Below are positions 11,166-21,775 of a stretch of DNA of 64,000 nucleotides, piece after piece. A program made the position numbers and the translations under genes. Origin of the DNA: Apium graveolens (Eukaryota; Streptophyta; Magnoliopsida; Apiales; Apiaceae); NCBI RefSeq assembly GCF_009905375.1, contig NC_133656.1, positions 242,589,139 to 242,653,138 on the forward strand. The letters are read 5' to 3'. The notes under the pieces were generated by a model, which was not told where the DNA came from, searched no databases, and was given only the letters and a program-made list of their open reading frames with translations. The first letter of the stretch is position 1; each line of letters begins with the position of its first letter.

Positions 11166-14100
11166 ATGGTGGATAATATTACGATACCTAAAATAAATTA
11201 TGTCTTGGTTATAAATCGCAATCCATCTCACATGGGCTATTTTGAAAATAGGATTCGCTTTTTAGACGAGCACCCGATTGTGCATTATGCTTTAACTACT
11301 AATGTCTAATTAAATGTTGAGCTTCTCGGAAACATTCACACCTCATCTATAGACACATCAGATGACGATCAACTAAGCTTCATGTTCCCTATTAATGATG
11401 AGATAATTGAAATCATTGAGGATGATTTCAATGAACATCTTCATTTTCCTCGGGATGATTTCGATGATTTACCAAGGGACTGGGAAGTATTTAGCTTCTT
11501 CAAGGCCATAAGAAGCACCATGCCTAATGACAAGTATCCAAAGCACTTCAACAAAAGTCATCTACCCAAACCTTGGAACTTATTCTTCAACATTCTGTTC
11601 TTCTGTCTGTCTCCCAAGACTGGTGGATTTCATGGACTAACACATTTCATGAGGCTAGTTGGAGTGGTTATTGCTCATAATCTTCGAATCAACCTTGGAC
11701 GTCTGATAATGCAAAAGATATTGGAGAAACAAGATCAAAAACAAGATTACATCTTATATGTCAAGGTCCTCCAGATTGTTCTCAATGGTAAGCTCACAGA
11801 AGCTCAGAAGGCCTTGGTTCACACAGACAATATGGAAAATTCACAAGTCGTGTCCTCAAAAATGGTGGGTAAACTGTTCAGACAAACTCCTTTTTCCAAT
11901 AACAACCCCATTCATGTGACGGACTTCATGCAAAAATACTTTGACTCCATTGCTCAAGAACCTGTCTCTGAGACTAAAGATGATCACGAACCTGATGCTG
12001 AAAATGAGGATGATCAAGAGGCATAGGCTGAATATGAAGCAGATCTTCAGCCTAATCCTAACGCTCAACTAATGGATGTTGACCAAGAATTTGTAATTGC
12101 TGAACAGCCAGAAGAGGTTTTTTAACCTGAAGCTGCTGAACATCAAGAAGAAACTGAGCCAAATCAACCAGAGAAAAATGTTTAAAGGCTAGAATTCACA
12201 GGTATGAATGAATCTTTTATGAGTACTACTTTTGATGATTTTATTGACACTAATTTATGTAATCTTGGTGACTTTCACACACAACTTTCCCGAGAGCGAT
12301 TACAATCAGGAGGCAGTGAGTTTGTATTCCCACAAATTCATAACCACCCTCTAGAGCCCATAAATACATCTCAAACTCTCATAGCCCAATCCCTGGTGTA
12401 TAAGGATTCTTTGTGTATAGAGGGAGAAACTGCACATGATACAAAAAATAAGGAAGGTACTTTGAGTGAACCCACAACTCTGTCTCCAATGAAGGAAAAT
12501 AGTATCCCCGCTAAGACAACTATAACCTCCCATGTATCTTCCCAAAAGGATACAATGGCTGAAAAGGCACATAAACAGTTATCGGATCCATCTTCTCAAC
12601 AAGGTGGGTCTATTGAAATTCGCCCATTAGCCACGGCATCCTGTAATGAGTCAAACACACTCTCTAATCTTCAAGCTCTTGAAGTTTTACATGAGTCAAT
12701 TAGAAGAGCATTATTTGGTGAGGATGTATTGACGAAAACAGGGAATTCAACCATATTATGGTTATAATATCATGTTCGAGGTCCTTCAATGGATCAACTA
12801 CCTTCACAGGTGTTAGGAAAGAGTGTTGTAATCGCTGCGACATCCAGCACAACACGTGCCTCCCCAGTACTAAAAACCTTGGATACATCTTTGGATAGGG
12901 GATCCGACATTGGTGCAGATCGGAAACCCATTGGCGATGAACCAGATTCAACTGGTGAGCATACGGGAAAAGTGTCTTCACCGACACTGGAGGAAGCTGA
13001 GGAACAGATGTCAAATATGACAGCCTCAGTGATCCTCCCAGAAATTTAAACTCTTGACCAGTCGTCTCATGATGACATGTAACTTGTCTTGAACAAGGAT
13101 CGGAACTCGCGAACTCCCATTGCACCACTGTTGACCTCCTTACGGATGGCTCCAGTGCTTTCTGCAGGTACATTTTCTGGAGTGTTCAGTGATACACTAC
13201 GAGAAGCCCGTGAGACACCTACCTCCCAAATTACACCTATAGACATGTCACAATATGTAACCAAATCTTACCTTGAAAAGCAGTTAGCATTTAAAGATAG
13301 CTATCTCAAAGAACAACTGGCTCTCAAGGATCAATATCTCAAAGATGAACTGTCTATCAAGGATCCACCAGATTGCACATCTTTCCGAATAACTTGACCT
13401 TCGACAAGCATCATTTGCTAGTTTACGGGAATTCGTGGAGCAATCTTTCTTTCACTCAGGAAAGGGAAAAGCAATTGTCAATATTGAGCCAAAGATCTCA
13501 GTTAGCAAGCAAGCGCCAATCCCTGTCTCCTCTGGAATAGATTTTTCCAGTACTGGGCCAAAGACCTCAGTCAGTAAGCAAGTGTCTGTTTCAAAATCAC
13601 CTACTCAAGAGATCCCTGTCTTGATCTTGCCTGCTCAATCAACCCCAGCTCTGAAGGATAACACAACTTAGGGGGAGAAATGGGTGGAGCAAGAAAAAGT
13701 AGTTGTTGTTGTGAACTTAATTCAAGATGCTTTTCAAGCAGCAGATTCTGGATATGATGCGTTTGGAGATGAGCTTCAAGAAGAAAAGGAAGAAAAAGAG
13801 GAGAGGATTGATCGAAAGGTGTTACTAAAGTTAAGACATACTGCTGAGAAGAGTTCTACGACTCAGGGGTAGAAATCAACATCAAAACAAGATCATTTGA
13901 GCGAAGTCATTACAACTCAGAGGAATCTTCTGTCGGAGATATATCCTCCAAAGCCCCTATTCTCAGAGTATGAACTGGAGAAAGGAGAGATAGACGAGAG
14001 TGATGTTCCTAAGGGGTATGAACCTAGATTTGAAGAAGTGGTCACGGAGGAGAGAAAGATTATCTCTGAGGACTAGGAATATGAAGATGAAGATGCCTTC

Positions 14101-15524
14101 TCGGATGACTGTTTGTTCTATGGATTACAGGAGAAATTCAACCGATCTTATAAAGAAATTCAAGGAGAGATTGAAAGATCAAGAGCTAGAGTGCAAAGAG
14201 CCATACATAGAAGGGAAGCAAGAGAAGCAAAAGAATCATATCTTCGGGCAAACAGGAGAGGAAAGGAATGGGATGAGATAAAAGGAAAATGGACAAATCT
14301 GAAAACTATTATAAGTTAGAACCTGACAACCGGAATCTTCTAAACACTATGGAGAAGTACATAGAGGATTATCCCAATATTCATGAGTTCTATGATCAGT
14401 TTAATAGGATAATCACTGGTATCACTGTGAATATTCTAAAGAATGGATGGAAAATCACTGTCGATCACAGAGATGGACTTCATATAAATATCTCTACTAG
14501 TGTATTAAAGAAGCTAAATATTGTGGAACTGTTTGTCTTAGCATCAAAAATCCCTTGGTTGAAAATGAATGAGAATAAATACTTCAGAGACAAGCTTCAG
14601 AAGATGATGATGGATGTGTCTCCTCAAGCATTCTCTTATCCATTCGTGATCAAAGTATTTGCAGATTGCAGAATGCAGAACATCACCATGTATGATCAAC
14701 CTATAAGATCCATTCGTTATCTACAACTCACTTTCCTGGAAAGTAAACTCAGGAGCAAAAGAGCAAAATTGGAGGCACCAGGAGTCAAAAATTCAGTAGC
14801 AGGCTTTAGAGCTGCTAAAGTTCTATATGTTTACAAGCTCAATGATAAAATGATCAGGGATACAGAGAAGGACATGAAGAAAATTAAAAGAAATTATCTT
14901 GATATGGTGTTCATAAATGGAGAGCCATAAATTAATCTTCTTAAAGATAGTGAACCTATCATCAGCACTGACAGTGAAGGGGATCTAGTCTTTGAGATCA
15001 ACAAAGCAAAGATTAAGATCAATAATTTCAGAACAAGCGGATCAGAATCATTACATCAAGCCTTGATGGATGTGAGACTATCCACATGTAAAAAGGACAA
15101 GATTGCTTTGATTTCAATCATAAGAATACTTGATGAGGTAGTGGAAGAAGAATCGATTAACGACACCAAAAGAGTACGAGGACATCCTAAAAGGATAACA
15201 GTCTTCATAATGTCAAAAAGATCTACCATGTTATTTGAACCCATTCCTAAGTGCTCCAAAATCAGGTATCTCTAGTTGATACTTAATTAACTGAATAATC
15301 CACCTCCCATTAAAGCATTTGAAATAGAAGCTCGTGATTTGGTCCAAGCTAGACTGAATGACATTCTGGATAGAAGTAAAGGATCATCTATCCCACACTC
15401 AACAAAATCAACAGATCCTAGAAAGAAAGCTACCAAGAGAAAGCCTGATCAGACTCAATCCATTCAAGAAGGAGAAGGTAGTAAAGGCAAGAAGCTCAAG
15501 AAAACAAAAACAAAGAAGAGATAG
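11166..15524 (+). pseudogene. Degenerate long ORF downstream of pol (Sirevirus-type extra ORF), unit 1
   Basis: About 1450 codons follow one path: frame of 11166 to about 13400, a shifted frame to about 14320, then the first frame again to 15524. It is broken by several stops (for example 11307-11309, 12024-12026, 12123-12125, 12182-12184, 12765-12767, 13047-13049) and two frameshifts. Visible parts: an N-terminal region with PKHFNKSHLPKPWNLFFNIL and GFHGLTHFMRLVG; an acidic Glu/Asp/Gln region (about 11960-12180); a Ser/Thr-rich linker; three 11-residue repeats (13269-13367); an Arg/Glu-rich helical stretch (about 14110-14290); a domain starting MDKSENYYKL (14289); and a Lys-rich tail KKLKKTKTKKR. 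Sireviruses often carry such an ORF, sometimes called env-like; I see no signal peptide or clear membrane protein here and assign no function. Confidence 0.65.
13269..13367 (+). repeat. Three 33-bp codon repeats (11-residue coiled-coil-like), unit 1
   Basis: Three in-frame units YLEKQLAFKDS, YLKEQLALKDQ and YLKDELSIKDP. The 11-residue period with leucine/isoleucine spacing is compatible with a hendecad coiled coil. It lies inside the downstream ORF and is preserved in units 2 (32786-32884) and 3 (56544-56642). Confidence 0.8.
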
Positions 15525-15693
15525 ATTATCCGTTTAGGATAGAGGAACACTTCTTTGTAATTTGTAATTTAAGAAATCTGGAATTGAATATGTAATCCAG
15601 AATGTATTTAATATCTTAATCTGTTTTGAGATTGTACTTTTCATATTGTCATTTGATTTATCCTTAGGGATTGCTTGTCAAACTCTAACAATC
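15525..15693. other. Short non-coding spacer before PPT, unit 1
   Basis: AT-rich 3' untranslated sequence of the retroelement ORF; nothing further seen. Confidence 0.4.
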
Positions 15694-15707
15694 AAATAGG
15701 GGGAGAT
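15694..15707 (+). promoter_or_regulatory. Polypurine tract of the Sirevirus-like element, unit 1
   Basis: AAATAGGGGGAGAT directly precedes the predicted 3' LTR start TGTAAAGC. This is the usual purine primer site for plus-strand synthesis in copia elements. Confidence 0.75.
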
Positions 15708-16985
15708 TGTAAAGCATAATGTAACGTAATATGTAATCGAGGAATTATAACTCAACATGAAACAGAAAAAGATAAACAATATTAAATTATGAAACATAGG
15801 AACCCTAATGATGAAGACTATATATATACAAAGAATCAAAAGATGGAATTGATGTTTTAAGTTCATAATCAAGTCATGGGAAGAAGTTCATTAACATGTT
15901 CAAGCCTCCATAAAGAATAAGATATCGAAGGACTTCCAGTGTCAGTGAAATGATTTGATTTGAAGTATTGAAGATCAAGGGTTCAGTGATTGAAGCACTG
16001 AATAATCAACCAAGGTGTATCAGCTCAGCATTACAAAAGAATTTGAATTAAATCAATTCATGTTAGTTGTTTGTGAACCAGACCAGTGCACCAAGCATCA
16101 GCATATTAGAGAAGGTTTAATTCAGTTATACAGAAAGATCAATATTGATACAATTATTAGAGTCAAGAATTTTTCTAAGTCAAAGATCCACTGCCAAGAC
16201 AACTAGATCGCAAGTAAGTTGCAAGAAACAAAAATTGGCTAAGGAAAAATAGCTTACTATCCTGGTCGTAAGTATCTCATTCAGGGAGCTACAGGTCACA
16301 AGTAACTTTGTGACTTGGGAAATATGCATCCTCCTAGAAGCACAAGGTTGTAAGTAACCTGTACAGGGAAAAACAGGTCGCAAGTAAGTATTAGAGATGA
16401 AATTAAGGAAAAATCTTACACAGGTCTCCCTAGGTCGCAAGTAACTTTGCCCTAGGGAACTAGGTCGCAAGTAAATGCTAAAGGAGAAATTTGCTAAGGC
16501 AAAACCACCTGTGAAGTTCTGGTCGCAAGTAAGTGACTAGAAAAGGCTACTGGTGGTCGCAAGTTAAGTAGCAACCAAAGAACTCTCTCTTGTCGCAAGT
16601 GACTACTTGGTTGTGTTATTGTGAATTATAAATGCAGCAATTCAATGATTTGAATGGACATAAATGTGCCACCTTCCCTAAGGAATTGAAGTCGAAAAAG
16701 CAGAAAATGAATACAATTTCATTTGGTAATCTTCCTCAGCCAACAGAAAGTATTTTAGGGGAGCTCCATTAAAGACTTCATTTATTAAGCTTGTAAACAC
16801 AAAGTTGTGATGTTGAATGTATATTAATAAAATAATATATTTCTCGAATTATTTTGTGTCTATTTTAATTCCGTACTTATAACGAAGAACTTGAAACGAA
16901 TCGAAAAATATTGTAGGTATCGTATTCAACCCCCCCCCCTTATACGATACTTTGGAAGCGGCTTATGTTGATGAACGGTTATACA
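15708..16985 (+). repeat. 3' LTR of the Sirevirus-like element, unit 1
   Basis: Begins TGTAAAGC after the PPT and tentatively ends at TTATACA (16985), giving TGTA...TACA ends. It includes TATCGTATTCAACCCCCCC near 16919, a phrase typical of the end of many such LTRs. No second LTR is present to confirm the ends. Internally it carries about ten copies of the GGTCGCAAGTAA motif. Confidence 0.6.
16206..16602 (+). repeat. Direct-repeat array of GGTCGCAAGTAA in the 3' LTR, unit 1
   Basis: About ten same-strand copies at irregular spacing begin near 16207, 16263, 16291, 16345, 16376, 16431, 16461, 16520, 16553 and 16591. Several match the hairpin arms at 10444-10713 exactly. The degenerate ones (GGTCGTAAG, GGTCACAAG, GGTTGTAAG) differ by transitions at the central CG or its neighbours. 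Confidence 0.85.
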
Positions 16986-17910
16986 ACTGTGGTATTTATG
17001 AATTAACGTCATAAGTGGAAGCTTAATTTCCATCTCAATATGTGACTTTGGATTGTGTTACATATTTAGCTCCTGGCTACTGCTGTTTTATTGATCTACG
17101 ACTGTATACCTCTACAATCATCTAGTACTTCATGATTGTAATTCAGGCTGACCACAACATTTTCATGCACTCATTTTACATATTAAGTGTAACTTGTGTA
17201 TTTGGCGGTTCCTTATTTAGCGCTACGCATAACTCATTGGTAACCTCTATTTTGATCAAGAAAACCGATAAAATGAATATGTTAATGAAGGCTACAGATT
17301 CAAAGATTCAGATAAGAGGAAGAAACTTATAATTCTTAACCGCTCATGTTATTTTGGTGATTGATTTTCTAATATGCTAGTTTTAACCTGTGTCAGAGGG
17401 AGTAAAACACCAGGGAAGGTTTGGACCCTCCCTGAAATTGGTCCAAATTGTTTTTTTAAGAAAGCCCAATGTAAAAGTTCCCCAAAAAATACACATTCAC
17501 AAAACTCACGCATCAGCACATACACATCAATGAAAAATTCAGAAAACAGAGAAATGTGATAAGAGAAGAGAGATGTGACCGAGAGAGATGTGATAATAGT
17601 GAACAAAAACGGATAAGTGATAATAGTTTGTAACATGATAGGGGACGAATGGTTAAATGTTTAAATAATTTATTGATAATATATATTGAGCGTTATATTT
17701 TCCTAAGCGTGAAAATGAAGATGTACTTCAAACGTCCGGAGTGTAGACGGGAGCGCTGAAAACATATAATTGTAATAAAATATGTTTTTCATGATATTAT
17801 TTTGCACTTTTCTACTTTTAGTTGAGAATTTTTTTAGCTTATATTCGCCTTCTCTCTGATTTCAACAACTCTCATTCTTTACACTTCTTTCGAGCCGCTT
17901 ATCACTGCTT
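16986..17910. other. Non-coding stretch after the LTR, unit 1
   Basis: No gene recognised; I looked for the missing SnRK2 N-terminal exons on the minus strand and did not find them. A small inverted repeat (TTTGGACC near 17418, GGTCCAAA near 17440) is the only structure noted. Confidence 0.5.
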
Positions 17911-18566
17911 TAGGTAGCACTATGGCCTTCAAAAAAAATACAATTTTGCTTTTGTAAAAATGTAAATTTTAATTATTTTTGCAAAACGACTTTTTTGGGA
18001 AAAAAGGTATGCAATTTTACAATTGAAATTAACCAAATCAACTTTATTGAAAATTTAGAATAATAATCAGTGGTTTAAAATTGCATTTAAGGTTACACCC
18101 CTTACAAAATCTTGTATCTGTAATAGTTTTTGGTTGGGATTTGCCTTTAATATTGGATTTGTTAAATCAAATGTACCCTTGTTAAATGTAATCAAAAATA
18201 GTTTTAATTATTTTGCTGAAACAAAAGTCTCATTTTCTCGAGTTACAAACCATATTTTATTGCGTATATTTACAGAAAACAGCAAAATCGTAAAAAAAAC
18301 TTTAAAAAGTTAGCACTTTTGCTCATTTTCCTTTATTTAAATAATTCATAAATAAATAACTTCATAGAAACTTTTAGAAAATTTAAACAACACATCTCAC
18401 AAGAAAACAAACACCCATATTTCGCCAAAAACATTTTCCTATACTTTTTCATAAAAAATAATAAGAAAATATTTAATCTACATAATACGTTACACCAACA
18501 TAACAGATATGGCACACATTGTCAAACACAATAAATCACAAATTTCCAAAAAATTCTTCTCAAGGT
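17911..18566 (+). repeat. Truncated, diverged copy of the PHD upstream region (copy 'A'), unit 1
   Basis: Starts TAGGTAGCACTATGGCC, exactly as 19121 does, and follows the sequence leading into PHD copy 2 (and positions about 183-1215 of unit 1), for example TTAAAAAGTTAGCACTTTTG and ACACATCTCACAA. It lacks the Tourist-like MITE and about 370 bp present in the complete copy. It ends near the equivalent of 1215, before the 5' UTR exon, so it is not a working promoter of a PHD copy. Confidence 0.85.
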
Positions 18567-18573
18567 AATACTA

Positions 18574-19120
18574 GGGGTGAGTAAAACCTGAACCGAAACC
18601 GAGAAACTGAACCGAATCATATAATTTCGGTTATGTTTGGTTTGAGTTTTTCAAAAATTTCGGTTAATTCAGTTTTTTCGGTTTGAACCGAAATAATATT
18701 GGTTCAGTTCGGTTAATCTAAAAATAAATTCGGTTTAACTGAAATAACCGAAATCCAAAATATATATTTTTTTGAATTATTATATATATATATATGTATG
18801 TAATAGTAAATATAAACAAAAAACAGACTGTATGTATTTTCAATTGGTTAGAATGTATGTATCTTCAGTTTTTTACATATATAATATAATATGTATTCTT
18901 TTAACATTTCCAATTATTTTTTGTTTCCATTTTAAATTATTTTGATAAAATTTTCAAATATTTCGGTTTTCCGAAACCAAACCGAATTAACCAAATAATT
19001 CAGTTCGGTTTGTGCATAAGTTTGGTTCGGTTCGGTTCGATTATGAAAAAAATTATCACTTCGATTTTCGGTTAATTCGGTTCGGTTCGGTTTCTGACCG
19101 AACCGACCGGACGCTGAGCC
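18574..19120. mobile_element. AACCGAA-rich fold-back element, unit 1
   Basis: A ~547-bp element whose left part is rich in AACCGAA and right part in TTCGGTT, so the two halves fold back on each other. Ends are GGGGTGAG on the left and CTGAGCC on the right, with CTAGG at both borders. A TA-dinucleotide run lies near 18780. It has no ORF. The class is uncertain: a MITE or other fold-back insertion. It separates promoter copy A from the next unit's full promoter. Confidence 0.6.
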
Positions 19121-19744
19121 TAGGTAGCACTATGGCCTTTAAATATAGGTATTTAATTTTTTTATAAGAAACGTAAATTTTTAAAAAAAATTGCAAAACA
19201 ACTTTTTTTTTAGAAAAAGACGAGCTATACAATTTTACAACTGAAATAACCAAAATTAATTTTAAAAACAAATTGAAAATAATAATAATCATGAGACTAC
19301 TCTAATAAAAACCAATTTTAGAATATAAAATAGAAACTGAATAATATTTTTTTAAATTACTTTGAAATATATCAAATATGGTATGCAAATTGATAGTTGA
19401 GTGATGGAGAAAAGTACAGCTGAATTCGGATTTAAAAAAAAACATAACCTTTAACGGGAAAAATCAATTTAAAAACGGAAGGGGGAAAACTGAGATTGTC
19501 TGTAGGGTGCAAATTAGTTGGGTGTGATGTTTTAAAGGAACCGGCACATTAAATTAAATTGATCTAATGATTTAGATTAATTTCTAGTTTGTATTCTAAT
19601 TTAATTTTTATTTGATCATTTGCCTAATAATCCTATTAGTTTAAAATTACATTTAAGGTTGCACCCAATTTACAAAATCTTGTAATTGTAATTGTATTTG
19701 GTTGGAAGTTGCATTTTGGATTTGTTAAATTAAATGTAATCTTC
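19121..19744 (+). other. Start of the full upstream region ('B') of PHD copy 2
   Basis: Begins with the same TAGGTAGCACTATGGCC as copy A at 17911 and continues into unit 2. Positions about 19291-19640 have no counterpart in copy A. No coding signal. Confidence 0.6.
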
Positions 19745-19747
19745 TTA

Positions 19748-20296
19748 GAGATTGTTTGGTTCGGCTCATATTTCGAACCCATATCTAGTGTTTAGTTGAC
19801 TATTTTAAAATTAGATATGATTTCTTATACTCATCTACCAATCAAATTTGATACATGTGGATTTAAGAGAGTAGCATGAGGTATAAATTAAATTTCATTA
19901 TCTCATTTTTATTTATAAAGTTGAATACAATCTTAAAACATATATCTTAAATATCATGTTGTTTAATTTTAAATAAGTTATGCTTATTTTTATTTAATTA
20001 AAATTATTAATAATTTTTTGATTTAAATATTATAAATGAACATTGAATTTTAAAATTTTAATTTTTTAATCACTTGTATATATTTATTTTTATTTGTACG
20101 TTATATAACAACTTAAATTCGACATATGCAATATATAAAAGTTTGATTCAATCAATGAATCAAAAATATTTAATTTAAAGAGATTTCATTCCATCACCGA
20201 AACAACACATGATATGAGGATTGATTTCTCAACCTCATGCCGGCCCAACCTCATTCCTTATTACAAACCCATATCGGCTTCTAAACCAAACGACCC
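19748..20296. mobile_element. Tourist-like MITE, unit 2
   Basis: Same 549-bp insertion as in unit 1, with TTA at 19745-19747 and 20297-20299. The left end reads GAGATTGTTTGGTTCGG, a closer match to the right inverted end than in unit 1. Confidence 0.75.
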
Positions 20297-20299
20297 TTA

Positions 20300-20830
20300 A
20301 ATGTAATCAAAAACAGTTTTAATTATTTTGCATAAGCAGAAGTCGCACTTGGTTAAAAACCATATTTTTATTACGAATATTTATAGAAAGCAGCAAAATT
20401 GTAAAAAAGCTTTAAAAAGTTAGCACTTTTGATCATTTTCCTTCATTTAATTAATTCATAAATAAATACATTTCATAGAAATTTTAGAAAATTCAAGCAA
20501 CACATCTCACAAAAAAATAAACACCCATACTTCCAAAATAAATAAATTCCTCTACTTTTTCATTAAAAATAATAAGAAAATATTAAATCTACAAAATACG
20601 TTACACCAACATAACACATATTGACACATATTGTCAAACACAATAAATCACAAAGTTCCAAAAAATTCATCTCTAGAACCCACGAGTTCACACCAAAAAA
20701 CAAATTTCTATCTACAACCATCAAAATTAAAAAAAAAAACTCCAAAAAATAAAATAAATCACAAATTATATTACAACCTCGGACCTCCTTGTCTATAAGA
20801 GACAAACTTGCCATTCTCGCCACCTTCTAC
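20300..20830 (+). promoter_or_regulatory. Proximal promoter region of PHD copy 2
   Basis: Equivalent of 844-1369, with the same possible TATA box CTATAAGAG at 20793-20801. The 5' UTR exon ends at 20884 before GTAACA. Confidence 0.45.
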
Positions 20831-21092
20831 AGTTCTACTCCTTCTTCTTCCGACAACGACTACTACATCTTCGCGATTTCCGAGGTAACATTCCTTTTTA
20901 CCCCCAATCTCAATTTTACTGTCTGGTAAATATTTGTTTTTAACTTCATTTTTTATGTAAGTCATTTCAGTTCTAGTGTTCGTTTTATAGTTCATGTGAT
21001 TTTACGTAGTTTTTGAATTTTAATTACATGATGTTAATTAGGGTTTTGAATTTGTGATTATTTAGATTATTTTACTATAGTTATACATTTTT

Positions 21093-21745
21093 AACTCCAC
21101 GTTGATATGATTTTTTTAATTGTAGCATTCGTTTTATAGTTGGTGCAATTTTAAGTGATTTTTTTTTAATTTTGATTGAATGGTTTGAATTTGTGAGTAT
21201 TTGTTGTGTGTTGTTGTTTCAACTCCATGTTAATGTAATTCCTGTTGAATTCGTGTAATTTACGTGATTATTGGTTCTTGATTGTTTTTAAGTAATGATG
21301 TGGATTGAGGTTTTGAATTTGTGATTGTTTGTAGTGTGTAATTATTTTTAACTCCATGTTAATGTAATTCATATCAATTTAAGCTTTGGTTTCGTATAAT
21401 TTAGATAGTTATTGATTTTTAACCATTTTTAAGTGAATGATGTGGATTAAGGTTTTGAAGTTGCGATTGTTTACGGTATTTAATTATTTTAACTCCATGT
21501 TGATGTCATTGATTTCGATTCAAGCCTTTGTTGCATGTTATTTATGTAATTGTTGATTTTTAAGCATTTTTAAGTGAATGATGTGAATTAAGGTTTTGAA
21601 TTTGTGATTGTTTACGGTATGTAATTATTTTAACTCCACGTTGATGTCATTCTTTTTTATTCAAGCCTTTGTTGCATGTAATTATTTATGTGATTGTTGA
21701 TTTTTTAGCCATTTTTGGTTAAATGATGTAAATTTGGGTTTGAAT
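21093..21745 (+). repeat. Tandem ~130-141-bp repeats in PHD intron 1 (copy 2)
   Basis: Same repeat series as in copy 1, with AACTCC-GTTRATG anchors from 21093 to 21632. Confidence 0.7.
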
Positions 21746-21775
21746 TTGTGATATAACTGGTTTATGATTACAGAT

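Larger units (their letters stand above)
8420..16985 (+). mobile_element. 5'-truncated Sirevirus-like Ty1/copia retrotransposon, unit 1
   Basis: The order RT, RNase H, non-coding region, long extra ORF, PPT, 3' LTR of about 1.28 kb is that of Sirevirus-type copia elements. The 5' LTR, gag, protease and integrase core are missing. The left edge is approximate: GDPDTGV-type pol linker codons are clear from 8456, and related codons can be followed back to about 8420. No target duplication can be assigned because the 5' end is lost. The same truncation is present in all units, so the insertion is older than the array. Confidence 0.75.
1..19455 (+). repeat. Tandem unit 1 (alpha lineage), 19.46 kb
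   Basis: First of at least three full head-to-tail units. The opening bases GGGAAAAATCAATTTAAAA recur at 19456, and the order of every feature is repeated there. Position 1 is an arbitrary phase set by the window edge, so the array probably continues to the left. Unit-specific traits are a 69-bp deletion at 13180/13181 and a Gly-to-Cys change in PHD exon 2. Confidence 0.95.

Noticed and set aside
16921..16940. Run of nine C followed by TTATACGATAC, considered as a telomere-like or origin signal
   Set aside because: It fits the usual end region of a copia LTR and is single per unit.
17132..17636. Short ORFs after the LTR (66, 61 and 95 codons)
   Set aside because: No family resemblance or splice context; conserved between units only because the units themselves are near-identical.
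18760..18810. TA-dinucleotide run as a functional promoter TATA element
   Set aside because: It is a simple repeat inside the fold-back element with variable length between units and no gene downstream.
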